NCBI GenBank assembly: GCA_022570795.1
Contig: JAKUDP010000001.1
Coordinates: forward strand, 3,534,001 to 3,598,000
Length of the DNA stretch: 64,000 nucleotides
Direction of reading: 5' to 3'
Source: Sphaerulina vaccinii
Taxonomy: Eukaryota > Ascomycota > Dothideomycetes > Mycosphaerellales > Mycosphaerellaceae
The position numbers were made by a program, and so were the translations under genes. The first letter of the stretch is position 1. Each line of letters begins with the position of its first letter. Of this stretch, positions 19,693 through 29,610 are shown piece after piece. The notes below the pieces were generated by a model. It searched no databases. It was not told where the DNA came from and was given only the letters and a program-made list of their open reading frames with translations.

Positions 19693-20994
19693 TCACAACT
19701 CATCCCTCTTCGTGAAGTTGCTCTTGTTCGGTGGATCGACATGCGTCCACACACCGTCTCTCACTCTCACTCTCATACCAGTGCCCCAGCCGTGCGTTCC
19801 TACCTTCGCTGCTTGGCACTCCGGTGTACCATTATCATAGAGCTGAGCGACTCTGGCAATATCACCTTCAGTTATCTTCGCACCGACTCCATCCTTGGAT
19901 CCTCCAGTCCAAACGCCTTGACCCGAATTATCATTCCGCTTAAGCACCCACCGCTCAGGAGGATCATCCGGCCCTCCATACCCACCCATCCAGGAATCGT
20001 AGATCATGATACTGTCGTAGTCGAAGTCGACAGAAGACTTGTAAGAATCAGACCGATCCTCTTCTGGAGTGTACTTGAACTGGTCGCCTTTAAGAAAATC
20101 GACCATGAGGGGGAAATATTCCATGGCGTATCTTCCTTCATCAAAGACTTTCCACAGGCGTGCTCTCTGAGGCATGGAGTCAGGGAAGAGTTGATCCGGG
20201 TCTTCGACGACAAGCTCTCGAAGTTCTTCGTAGTTTTGGAGGTTCCAGGGCTGTAGAGTTATGAATTAGTCTCGGTCGGGACGTTGATGTTCGTGGAGGA
20301 GGCCGATGGAATGTCCTGTTGTGTTACATAGTTAGTTAGCAATGATCGATCCACCATTTTCGCGCAAACACAATAGAAATGAACAATACAACATACCAAG
20401 TTCATGAGCCATCCCCCTCACAGCCAACTCCAACGTCTTCTCAACATCAAGAAGGTTATCCCAAAGACTAAACCTTAACGCATGCCTCCACGGCCGCTCC
20501 GGTTCTCCGCGCGGAATATACTCATACCCAATCGTAGTCTCAGTGATACACTGATCACTCTGATTATACTCCAAATCCCCATCCCTCGTCTCATCAGATA
20601 TCACCAAGCTATCCACACTCGCGGCATCACGAGTACAAACGCACTCATCCTGATTATCGCAAGCAGGGTCAGGGATGATTCTCATTCCGCTGACAGCCAT
20701 CGCAGGAGCCCAGATTCTGATCGCGCCGTCGAGCACTGCTTGGAGGTTTCGAGCGGAGCGGACGTTGCGGAAACAGTAGCGGATTGGTTGGATCTTTTGA
20801 GGACTGGAGCATGTTATGGGCCAGGCGAAGACGTAGGGTGGTGGTACAGTCGTGCCTACGCGCTGGTCGACGGAGTACCATCGCTTGGCAAGGCTTGTTC
20901 CGGTGTGGAGGGAAGTGCTGTTGGAGATACGTGCTGGAAGGTGTGCGTATGTGATGGTCGCCAGCAGCAGCAGGACCATGAGCTTGAAGTCCAT
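19693..20994 (-). pseudogene. Second secreted astacin-type metalloprotease, interrupted by one in-frame TAA
   Basis: Exons 20994-20397 and 20315-19693 give 407 codons, matching the 408-aa neighbour if the stop is counted as a residue. Signal peptide LMVLLLLATITYA and dibasic AKR|W (37-39) match the paralog. The 81-nt intron (GTATGT...CAACAG) splits the zinc motif at HELG|HSIGLLH. After EHQRPDRD the next codon is TAA (20266-20268, codon 216), and the frame then stays open and coding-like through NYEELRELVVEDPD, the Met-turn FDYDSIMIYDS and TEGDIARVAQLYDN to a normal stop. A 32-nt GT...AG around the stop exists but would break the frame. So the gene looks intact apart from one nonsense codon directly after the catalytic motif. 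Read-through, sequencing error and recent loss are all possible. Confidence 0.8.
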
Positions 20995-21304
20995 GATGGT
21001 CTATCGTCTTGAATTGTCGCGATCTCGTGAAGGTTGTTGGAATAGTTGGGTACTGGTCTGGTGTATTGGTTTGTCGTTTGTCTCTGTGACGAGAGTCCGG
21101 GACCAAGTCACATGTCTGTGCGAAGTGAGACGCCGTGGTGATCTGTTCGTGCTGTCAGTTAGCACGTCCCAAGTCAAGACAGAATCGTGATCGCAAGCAC
21201 ATGTAACAACTTGTTGTCACATTTCCTGCTCTTCGCGCATTTCCTTGTCACACGCTTGTTCATAGGGGTATCATCCATCAATCATGCTTTTATGCTGGCT
21301 CCAA
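20995..21304. other. Intergenic region upstream of the second metalloprotease
   Basis: Promoter of the minus-strand protease gene and 3' flank of the flippase gene. No TATA box or other element stands out. Confidence 0.45.
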
Positions 21305-24300
21305 TCAATTCGTCGTCATCCTCTCACTTCTCACACTCCCATACCTCCTGCTCAGCATCTCGTTGATCTCAACGCTGCCTCTAGCACCATCAGCAATCAT
21401 GACCTGATCTTCCTCAGTAGGTATCCTCGTAAGCTTCGTAAAGCCTTCCTCATTACTCGTCTCCATCGTCCTCGGTCTGCTCAGCAACTGCTGAACTTCA
21501 TTCTCCCTCCTCTCTTGCTCAGCCGCAGCTTCCTGTAACTCAGTCTGCAGCTCAATACTAGTCTTCTTGCTACCATGATTCCAACCCTGCTGCAGCCAGG
21601 GCGCAGAAGCCTCTTCGAAGCGCTTTCGCACGTCTATATCCTGTTCGAGTGTTTGGAAAGTCTCTACATCCGTGGGCATGAAAGCGCATTTGACAGCTCT
21701 GATCGCAATCTCCATAATCGAGACAGAAACGACACTGATGATGAGTGCAAGCCACCACATGCCTTCTTTTCCGAATCGCGAGAAGATGCCATCGCGTACG
21801 CTGTATTTGAGGCTGGGCGCATAAGCCGCACTGAGGATGATGTTCCAGAGGAACCAGCCACCGACAGATATAAACACTGCCAAGAAAGCCATTACGGACT
21901 TGTACCGTTGCTCGATGATCTGCAACTTGATCGAAATGATGATGACACAAGCGGTGAAACTCATGCTACCAATGCCGAAGATGTCGTTGCTTGATGAGAA
22001 GACCGCATCGCCGTAGAGACCCCAGACAGAGAAGAAGATGATCACAGCCCCGCAGACGGCAGTGAACATCCACCCGAGAAAGACTCGAAGGTTGAAGGCA
22101 GCTGAGATTTGTCCTCTGGTGTACAGCTCTGGTACTGCGATGAGTGTAGAAGCTCGCAAGTCCTGTTCGAAGATGCCAAGGAAGATGATGGGCAGCGAAG
22201 TGAAGAGAGTGTTGAACATGCTGAGGGACCAGGACTCGTAGAAAGATGTGCCGCTGTAGCCGTTGTAGCGTTGATACAGGGCTTGGGTGAGGTAGAACAG
22301 TAACTCTTTGTAGAACGTCCCGACTGTGTACTTGCATGTTCGAATGTAGTTCCATCTTCCGTGAACTAACAACAACTTCGTCAGGAACCTGAACTGGGCG
22401 ATGGAATAGTCGGATGTTCTTGCTGCCTGAAGACCTTCTTTTCCTGTAATGCCGATTCCGACGTGTGCTTCCTGTATCATGGCGATGTCATTGGCACCAT
22501 CGCCGATGGCGAGTGTGACACTTCTTTTCACTCGAGTCCTGATCGCATGCACTAGTCCGGCTTTCTGACTAGGCGAGGCTCGACAGCAGATCACCGAGTC
22601 TGCCAGGATTGCTAGATCCAAGAATAGTGTATGTAGAGCATCATCCGACTGGATCTGAGTGAGCGTGCCACCATCAATGACGATCACTGAGTGTGGAACA
22701 TCGCCACGATTAATGTCAATGATCGATGCAGCTATGCTGTGCTCGACGTCTCCAGCCTCGTAGTCCAGTACAGTGACTGATGAGTAGTCTTTGATGAGCC
22801 TGCAGCTGTGCCCAATATTTATGGCAGTCTCTCGCTTGTCACCTGTCAACATCCACATTTTGATGTTACCTCTTCGTAGTCTGTCAATGGTGTCTGGCAC
22901 TCCCTTCTGTAGTTTGTCCTCAATGGCCGTGGCGCCACCAAGCTCGAGTCCTTGTTCGATAAGCTCACCAGCTTGCTCAATAAGCTCTGTTCGATTGACT
23001 AGCGATGTCGTTGCATCGTGATACGTCTTCTTCCAAGAGCGGTAATCGTCTTCGCCAAGGAATCTGTAGCCATACAGTAGAGTTCGCAAGCCCTCGGTGG
23101 CGAAGTCGTTGATGTGCTGTAAGCAGCGCTCGATCACGAGAGCCTCATCTGTCGCTGCGCCCTCATCGATCATGAAGTAAGGCTCGTCATGAGCTTGGTA
23201 TGAGCCAGAACGTTCTGCCATTGAAGGACGGTTCATGGACTGACGAATCTGCATGCTGACTCTAGGAGACTCAGTCACGTCTTGTTCACGCTCGCTTAGC
23301 CATTCGTTGACATCACTGCGTGTAGGCGCCAGTTGTCCGATGCTCGCTCTGGCGTAGCTTCGTCTGCCGCGGGCATTACCTGCACGCGTAATACTATGGA
23401 TGCTTCCAGATCTCTCAGCGATACTACTCTGCCGGCGCAATGCTTCTTGAGCTTCCATCGACTTGCGGTTGTGCGTGCGCTTCTCAATTTCAGCGAGTCT
23501 CTGACGAGCTAGGCTAGCCAAACGTAGCCTTTCCATGATAACAGAATCAGCTCCTTTGCATATCACAACAGCTCTACCATCTGGCATACGGACAATCGTC
23601 GACATGCGCTTTCGTTTGCTGGAGAAGTCGATGACGTCCATCACCTCGTAGGTCTCGAAGACAGGTTCTGTATCGGTCCCGCCTGGGAAGATCTTTAGTG
23701 TAAGAATAGCTGCGTCGCGCTCGAAGGCAAGATAGCCAAGCTCTCGTGCTGCTCGTACAAGTGCAAGCTCGTCTGGACTGGAAGCTTGAAACGTAATGTC
23801 GCTGTCTTCGCCATTCTCAACACGTTCTGGCAAGCAAGTGTGGCATAGCGCAATGGAGAGAATGAACATCTTGGCTCGCTTTGCGAAAGGAGTATGTGGC
23901 CGGTGCTGAAGGTATCGAATGAGCTCTTGAGTATTCTGCTCGATTTGAGTCATTGCAGGCACTGCAGACGATCGCCATTGTTGAGTCGAGGTGCGGCTAG
24001 GCCGTGGTCGGGAGGCACTTCTCGATGGACTGGATGCTGCTTCTGCACCATGCGCAGAGTCGTGCGATACTGTTTCTCGTGCTGCTGACCTCCGCGGACG
24101 TGATCGCGATCTCGACAGCCTAGCTGCTCTTTTGCCTTTGCTAGGGCTGCGCTTCTTGTGCAATATCAGCTCTTGCTTGTCGCCCTCTGCTCGGAAGTCG
24201 ACGTCATGCAGGAAAGCAGTGCCGGCCACAGACATCTTGCGAAACTTCATTACGTTCTCAGTCAACGTGCCAGTCTTGTCCGAGAACACGTATCCTACTT

Positions 24301-26188
24301 GCCCGAGCTCTTCATTGATCGTCGACGTTCTTGCCTCGAAAGGCGTGTTGCTCTCTGCATGGTACATATCAATGTCTAAATTCATGAGTACCATCTGCGA
24401 CACCTTGACGATCTCCAAGCTAACGTAGAGACTGAGCGGGATAAGTGTATTGAACATGATGATGAAGCTTGTCAGCAGTGGGCCAAAGCTCACGGGCGCA
24501 TTCTGGATGTACCACGCCTTCTCCTCAGTAGTACCCTGCCAGAACTGGTATGCGACTGAGTTGAACAGAGCCAGGAATAAGACGAAGAAGACCATGCCAA
24601 TGACGATCTTATTCACCAGGGCTTGCAAAGCAGGTGCCTTGATACGTGGGTTCTTGTTGGCATTCATCCTGATCTTACACTCTTCGCCGCTGTAGATGAC
24701 CATTCCCACGCACTCCGGAGTGTTTCTCACGATGCTACCACGATAGACAACCTCGTTGTTTGTGAGTGGCGACGTCTTGCCGTCAATAGTGATGCGTCCT
24801 TCGAATGAATAGAGATCGAGATTCGGGTCCTCAGCAACAATTTCCATTTGTGCGTGGGCAAGTTCCTCGGTCGTTTTGGCAACTTCCACAGTTGCAGGAC
24901 TGGGCTGTTTCGCCTTCAGGTTCGTCTCGCCGTCCAGAGCCATCGTCTCTATATAGGCAGTATTGTTGGGGCCCTGGCTTGATAACAGTAATAGATCAGC
25001 TGGCGCAGCGTCGTCCCGCTCAAGTTTCACGATATCGCCAACCTGCAGTGACTGCCATTTGACTGAGGCCCAGTGTACTGGACCTTCCATCGGGATGGAG
25101 TAGTCCGCATCGTTCGCGTGTCTGCTCCCTTTCTCTGTCACGACTGATTTGTAGACGTGCAGAGCCTTTATTTCGCTCTGATTCTCCGCCTTATCAAGCC
25201 TGTGTCGCCGCAGATCTTCGTAGCCTTCCTTGGCCATACTCAATGACACAAAGAACAATAAAGGCACGATCGTCGTGTATGTGCCGGTCGTTGAGAGCCC
25301 TGGTATCATTTGAAGAATCGAAACGCACAAAAAGTAAGCATTTGCCAGCTTCGAGAATTGAGCAAAGAGCTGTCTCGGTACAAAGTTCCAGGCGTTGTAC
25401 TTGGATGAGCGAATGAGGTTATTGATATATGGCTTCCCAGTGCGCTCGTCTGTCAAGGGTATCTTCCTCGAAGGGTCGAGTGGTATATGCCGACCATCTT
25501 TGCTAGGTGGAATATCCTGTATGCGCAGCACGAACTTCCTAGCTTTATCGTATATCGCTCCTGCCCGCTTCAGTGGAAGATGTCTCTGGGCCTGCTTCGA
25601 TGCCCATTGCTGGTAATGCGGCAGTGCTGAGGTTCTACGCGTCGGCTCTATGTGCTTCAATGGATCGGAGTCCCATCTCTCAGTGACCGGAGTGACAGTA
25701 ACAGAAGTCCTCGCGTCCTTCTTCGCTGTTTGTGGTTGAGAGTCGGAATCACTCGGTTCAGTCGAGGGTCCTACTTCTTGTAGCTCTATCCCAGTAGACG
25801 CTCTTGGGGACATGTTCTTCATGAACAACGAAGATCTCAGCGACATGCCTCGCATCCTACTTCTAGGGGACGTCACTCCACTTTCTGGCGAGCGTACAGG
25901 CCCTTCGCCAACCATGCCATGAGCAGCGGCTGCTGCAGTGTTGACAGACAGGTTCGGCGTCTTCGACGGACCACTGGCGCTGTCGATGTGATCGCGGTCC
26001 ATCTCATCACTCTTGCGCTTCTTGTTCCTGCTGTGGCTTTCAACATCCATTGAGAATCGCACTCTGGGCAGATCCACAGACCCCGTTTGCACTCCATCGT
26101 CTTGCTGTCGCGCATGTTGAGCGTCCGCCTCACTCGGTATCGAGCGCCTGCGCCGCACGCCCTCATCGCGCTCCTCTGTATCCGGCAT
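21305..26188 (-). CDS. DNF3: P4-type phospholipid-translocating ATPase (flippase), Dnf3-like
   Basis: Single exon, 1627 aa from the ATG at 26188 (an in-frame GTG lies three codons upstream). P4 hallmarks in order: PYINNLIRSSKYNAWNFVPR and QLFAQFSKLANAYFL at the start of the membrane domain, the actuator motif LDGETNLKAK, the phosphorylation motif FSDKTGTLTENVMKF with Asp near residue 637, a long insert rich in Ser/Arg, KGADSVIMERL in the nucleotide domain, and GDGANDIAMIQEAHVGIGI at the hinge. The TTGTYTTIVPL stretch after the first membrane pair and the overall length (yeast Dnf3 about 1650 aa) point to the Dnf3 group rather than Dnf1/2, Drs2 or Neo1. Such enzymes move phosphatidylcholine and other lipids to the cytosolic leaflet of late secretory membranes, usually with a Cdc50-family partner. 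N- and C-terminal tails are long and polar. Confidence 0.93.
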   Translation of the reverse strand: MPDTEERDEGVRRRRSIPSEADAQHARQQDDGVQTGSVDLPRVRFSMDVESHSRNKKRKSDEMDRDHIDSASGPSKTPNLSVNTAAAAAHGMVGEGPVRSPESGVTSPRSRMRGMSLRSSLFMKNMSPRASTGIELQEVGPSTEPSDSDSQPQTAKKDARTSVTVTPVTERWDSDPLKHIEPTRRTSALPHYQQWASKQAQRHLPLKRAGAIYDKARKFVLRIQDIPPSKDGRHIPLDPSRKIPLTDERTGKPYINNLIRSSKYNAWNFVPRQLFAQFSKLANAYFLCVSILQMIPGLSTTGTYTTIVPLLFFVSLSMAKEGYEDLRRHRLDKAENQSEIKALHVYKSVVTEKGSRHANDADYSIPMEGPVHWASVKWQSLQVGDIVKLERDDAAPADLLLLSSQGPNNTAYIETMALDGETNLKAKQPSPATVEVAKTTEELAHAQMEIVAEDPNLDLYSFEGRITIDGKTSPLTNNEVVYRGSIVRNTPECVGMVIYSGEECKIRMNANKNPRIKAPALQALVNKIVIGMVFFVLFLALFNSVAYQFWQGTTEEKAWYIQNAPVSFGPLLTSFIIMFNTLIPLSLYVSLEIVKVSQMVLMNLDIDMYHAESNTPFEARTSTINEELGQVGYVFSDKTGTLTENVMKFRKMSVAGTAFLHDVDFRAEGDKQELILHKKRSPSKGKRAARLSRSRSRPRRSAARETVSHDSAHGAEAASSPSRSASRPRPSRTSTQQWRSSAVPAMTQIEQNTQELIRYLQHRPHTPFAKRAKMFILSIALCHTCLPERVENGEDSDITFQASSPDELALVRAARELGYLAFERDAAILTLKIFPGGTDTEPVFETYEVMDVIDFSSKRKRMSTIVRMPDGRAVVICKGADSVIMERLRLASLARQRLAEIEKRTHNRKSMEAQEALRRQSSIAERSGSIHSITRAGNARGRRSYARASIGQLAPTRSDVNEWLSEREQDVTESPRVSMQIRQSMNRPSMAERSGSYQAHDEPYFMIDEGAATDEALVIERCLQHINDFATEGLRTLLYGYRFLGEDDYRSWKKTYHDATTSLVNRTELIEQAGELIEQGLELGGATAIEDKLQKGVPDTIDRLRRGNIKMWMLTGDKRETAINIGHSCRLIKDYSSVTVLDYEAGDVEHSIAASIIDINRGDVPHSVIVIDGGTLTQIQSDDALHTLFLDLAILADSVICCRASPSQKAGLVHAIRTRVKRSVTLAIGDGANDIAMIQEAHVGIGITGKEGLQAARTSDYSIAQFRFLTKLLLVHGRWNYIRTCKYTVGTFYKELLFYLTQALYQRYNGYSGTSFYESWSLSMFNTLFTSLPIIFLGIFEQDLRASTLIAVPELYTRGQISAAFNLRVFLGWMFTAVCGAVIIFFSVWGLYGDAVFSSSNDIFGIGSMSFTACVIIISIKLQIIEQRYKSVMAFLAVFISVGGWFLWNIILSAAYAPSLKYSVRDGIFSRFGKEGMWWLALIISVVSVSIMEIAIRAVKCAFMPTDVETFQTLEQDIDVRKRFEEASAPWLQQGWNHGSKKTSIELQTELQEAAAEQERRENEVQQLLSRPRTMETSNEEGFTKLTRIPTEEDQVMIADGARGSVEINEMLSRRYGSVRSERMTTN

Positions 26189-26738
26189 GTCTGGCACTGC
26201 TCCTACTTGGCTGTGCTGGTCATGATATCGTCTCTTTCTTCAAGCATTGGAGTCGTTCTTGCGCTCTCATGAAGGCATCCAACTCGTTACATCGTTCCTG
26301 ATAGTAATACAATGCGGCGCCAGGCCAGCAGATGTCGTGAGACCGTATTTGTTGGTGTACAGCCTTTGCATTACGCGTACGCGCTTGTGTCAAAGGCATG
26401 CAAGCACTGTGCCCCCGCCCGCTTCGCCCTTGCATCAAAGCTCGGTATTTATAGTTCAAGCTGAATCAACTTCCTGAATCGATTCGTGCCTTCAATTGTT
26501 CATCAATTATGCTATATCGTCAGCGAGGGCAGTCACTGATATACTCTTCGAAGCAGTCTCTTGACGACGTGGGAAAGGTGCTGTTCCGACGCTTGAGATT
26601 CTGACAGTCTGTATCTTGTAGACATATTTGACGGCTGTCGACAAGCGTGGACATTTTTGTTCTTGCCAACGTCGAAGTCTTCGGTAAGGAAATTGGCGTC
26701 ACATTTTCTTCACCACCACAAGCAACACTTTTTGCACC
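26189..26738. other. Divergent intergenic region between flippase and methyltransferase genes
   Basis: 550 bp shared upstream region. A TATTTATAG sequence near 26447-26455 is TATA-like. No gene, repeat or RNA recognised. Confidence 0.5.
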
Positions 26739-28897
26739 ATGTCCCTCTATCACGAGGCAGCGGAGATCTTGACAGCCTCACAGAAGAACGGGGGATCACT
26801 GAAGTCCATAGTCTTCGGCAAAAAGACCTGGAAGAGCGACCCCAAAGCCCTCTTCGCCTTGACGACAGAAACTGCAAAATGGAGTGTTGTGCTCTCCGAA
26901 GTGCTCGAAAAGAGCGGCGTGCTCAAGATTGAGAAGAAGATCACACCAGTTCTCGCTCTTCTCCTTGTCCACGACTTGTTTCTAGCGAAGCGAGGGATTG
27001 CCTTACCAGCAACACATGGCCTGAGTTCCAGCATCACACGCCACAAAGCTCGGCTCTCCGCTGAATTGACCAAGGCCCGCATACGTCGAGGTAAGCAGTA
27101 GTAGGTCAAAGGCATGCTCTCTTCAGTGTCTCACCGGGCTTAGGGTTGCTACGGCTACAAGCTCAGAGACAGACCTGCCGAGACACATGCGTGCTCTTCA
27201 GAGATACTTGCTTATGCCTACTACTTTTTGCAGGTTTCGGCTCGACTGAGGATCTAAGGAAAGATATCGATGGCTCTGCTCTCTTGACCTCTACGGGCGA
27301 TGAGACTCCTACTCGACATCCTAGATGGATCCGCATCAACACTATTAAGACTACTCTCGAAGAAGAACTCAAGCAGACATTCCCCGCCTTCACGGAAGTA
27401 AAGTCTTTACATGAAATCATCACGGCCTCACCTACAAGTCGACTGCTGTATGTGGATGAACATATCCCTAATCTGGTAAGCAAAAGTAGTAGGCATAAGG
27501 AGTGCCTTCTATACGTTGTCTACCCAAGCTCGGGGAAGTTGGAGGGGGAATAGGTGGGAAAGACTCAGGCGCCGAGCTTGAATACAGACACCAATGAGAT
27601 CGCATCAGACTTCGGAGATACTTGCTAACCCTTATGCCTACTACTTCTAGGTCGCTATCGCAAGCCCAGAAGAGCCCACTACCTACTCAGCCTATCGTGC
27701 TGGCAAACTCATCCTACAAGAGAAAGCGTCCTGTTTCCCAGCCTACCTCCTCAATTACGAAGAGATAGGAGGAGATGCGATCGATGGTTGTGCTGCTCCT
27801 GGCAATAAAACAACGCATATCGCAGCCATCGTTGCCAGCAGCGGTACGGAGGGAAAGGTGTTCGCATGCGAACGCGACCCAGAACGAAGCAAAACTTTGC
27901 AGAAAATGGTCAGAATAGCTGGCGCCGACGACGGGCTTGTAACAGTGAAGTCGAAGCAGGACTTCACAAGGCTGGGTCCTACTAAGAAGGAATTTGCCAA
28001 TGTGAAAGGCCTCATCCTCGACCCAAGCTGTTCAGGCAGCGGTATCTTCGGTCGAGACGAGGGGAAGGTAGTCGTAAGACTACCTGATCTCAATGCTGTC
28101 GACGAGACGAAACCGCAAGGTAAGCAAAAGCATCCCCTATTTCCCATGTATCTCAATGAGCTTGAGCCTTTTAAGGCGACAAGCTCGTGGACAGAACTGC
28201 TGAGACACGTCCGCCCTTATCAGAGATACTCGCTTACCTTCTACATTTCTGCAGGAAAAAAACGAAAACGAGGCGGCGATAAAGCCAAGCAGCAAGCAGC
28301 AGAAAAGCCCAAAGAAGCTGATGAGACTGACGAAGCTATCGAAGAAGAATCACCAGACGACGAAAACCAAGATAAGGAGAAATTGGCAAAGCGCCTCGAA
28401 AACCTCTCCGGTTTCCAGTTGAGCATCATCAAACACGCCATGTCCTTTCCCGCAGCAGAACGGATCACATATTCGACTTGTTCTTTACACAGTGAGGAGA
28501 ACGAGCAGGTCGTCGTTCAAGCACTACTATCTGGTATCGCACGATCGCGAGGTTGGCGAGTTCTGAAGAGGGGGATGAACAGGTTCAAGGTATGAAGAGG
28601 TGGCATAAAAGAGGCGAGGTTGGAGCTGTGAAGAAGCAGAGTAATGGGAGTTTGTTATCATTATCAGAGGAAGAAGAAGTTGCTGAGGCTTGTATTCGAT
28701 GCGATAAGGGAGGTGAAGATGGGACTATGGGGTTTTTCGTTGCTGGGTTTGTGAGGGACGAGGTGTTGGCTGTGCCTACAGCGAATGGCAAGAAAGGGAA
28801 GAAAGTTGTGAGTCAGCCTGTCGTTGAGGAAGAGAACGATGAAGGTGAGGCTGAGGATGAGGACGAATGGGGTGGTTTCAGTGAGGACGAGTCGTGA
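26739..28897 (+). CDS. RCM1: NSUN5/Rcm1-type 25S rRNA cytosine-C5 methyltransferase, with an apparent frameshift
   Basis: Four exons: 26739-27090, 27234-27475, 27651-28119, 28255-28897. Total coding length is 1706 nt, one short of a multiple of three. NSUN hallmarks: the AdoMet site DGCAAPGNKTTH, the motif DPSCSGSGIFGRDEG with Cys of motif IV, and ITYSTCSLHSEENEQVV with the catalytic Cys of motif VI. The Rcm1/NSUN5 family methylates one cytosine of the large-subunit rRNA in the nucleolus. Frame 1 reads to VLKRGMNRFKV and stops at about 28597; the family C-terminus (EQVQGMKRWHKRG, GFFVAGFVR, acidic tail) lies in the next frame. The switch falls at a G5 run (28570-28574), where one extra G would join the frames. 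An inserted acidic Lys/Glu-rich segment starts exon 4. All three introns look like introner-like elements. Confidence 0.85.
27091..27233 (+). repeat. Introner-like element forming intron 1 of the NSUN5 gene
   Basis: 143 nt. It starts GTAAGCAGTAGTAGG and ends GCCTACTACTTTTTGCAG, so the two ends can pair (GTAGTAGG with CCTACTAC). It carries TTCAGAGATACTTGCTTATG before the acceptor and CTACAAGCTC...GACAGACCTGCCGAGACAC in the middle, both of which recur in intron 3. Confidence 0.7.
27476..27650 (+). repeat. Introner-like element forming intron 2 of the NSUN5 gene
   Basis: 175 nt. It starts GTAAGCAAAAGTAGTAGG and ends GCCTACTACTTCTAG. The 17-nt AAGTAGTAGGCATAAGG near the donor is exactly complementary to CCTTATGCCTACTACTT before the acceptor, so the intron can fold with its splice sites side by side. 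It contains TTCGGAGATACTTGCTAACC, a variant of the conserved branch-site block. Confidence 0.75.
28120..28254 (+). repeat. Introner-like element forming intron 3 of the NSUN5 gene
   Basis: 135 nt. Same donor GTAAGCAAAAG as intron 2 and the same TCAGAGATACTCGCTTACC block before the acceptor CTGCAG. The middle, GACAAGCTCGTGGACAGAAC, then TGCTGAGACACGT, is clearly related to intron 1. Terminal pairing is weaker than in intron 2. Confidence 0.7.
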
Positions 28898-29378
28898 GCA
28901 CTCCACTGACGAGCAACCACCACGCCATCAGATCTCCAGACAGCGTGATTCCATGTAGTTGTGTTTTCAGAGATACTTGTTCTCCTGGTCACAGCCATCT
29001 CCGCCCACGACCGATTACCATGCCACTGGACAACCAGGTAGCGCGATTCCATTCACGATGGCTTTGCAGACAAGCCTCATCCTCTAGGCCTTGTCAAAGT
29101 ACGATACAACACCCAATTGATATGATATGACAGAAGTCCCCATGAGCCGACTTCCCAGCCGCCTTGATATCTTCATAAGCAGCCACAACTTCATTTTTGT
29201 GGCTTTGAGTAAATCTGATCGAGCATTTTCATGCTCATCTTTCTGCTTTGTCTGTGACCTTCCGTTCTGCGAAGCTGTAGTCGTGCCTTCGTTCGATATC
29301 CTTTGCCATGCATATTCCAACGCACTCAAGTCGAGTCAAGGCAGCTGTCATATAGTAGCCTACCCCATCACATTCTAA
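28898..29378. other. 3' flank of the NSUN5 gene with an introner-like fragment
   Basis: At about 28964-28991 the sequence TTTTCAGAGATACTTG is followed by TTCTCCTGGTCACAG, an acceptor-like end matching the NSUN5 introns. It may be the 3' half of another introner-like element or a 3' UTR intron. No gene recognised in the rest. Confidence 0.45.
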
Positions 29379-29525
29379 CGACTCGTCACAAGCTCATTGG
29401 CTGAATTCGTAACTCGTCGGCGACGCTGATGCTGATCAAAGACTTAGCGATAACAATGCCCCAGAGGAGTAAGCCCTGTGCGTGCTTCATAAGGCTTCAG
29501 CTTACTGATGGCGATCGTTTTTTGC
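29379..29525 (+). ncRNA. Outlying copy 1 of the Pol III-like RNA family
   Basis: TATA-like CATATAG about 30 bp upstream. The 5' end CGACTCGTC pairs with 3' GGCGATCG except for one bulged C. A-box-like TTGGCTGAATTCG lies near 29398, then AACTCGTCGGCGACGCTGATGC with the family hairpin. The unit ends in a T6 run. A GTAAGC/GCTTAC stem lies in the variable middle. Confidence 0.6.
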
Positions 29526-29610
29526 ATTCCTCGGGCTGACCTCTTTTGCTTCTGCATTAGACTGCGCCAAGTGAGCTGTTATGTAGTATACCAGCTCTTC
29601 ACTTCTTAAC

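Noticed and set aside
19618..20256. Plus-strand open frame of 212 codons.
   Set aside because: Antisense of the second metalloprotease, which has clear family motifs on the minus strand.
20251..20282. A 32-nt GT...CTACAG intron over the TAA in the second metalloprotease.
   Set aside because: Too short and not a multiple of three; downstream motifs would be out of frame.
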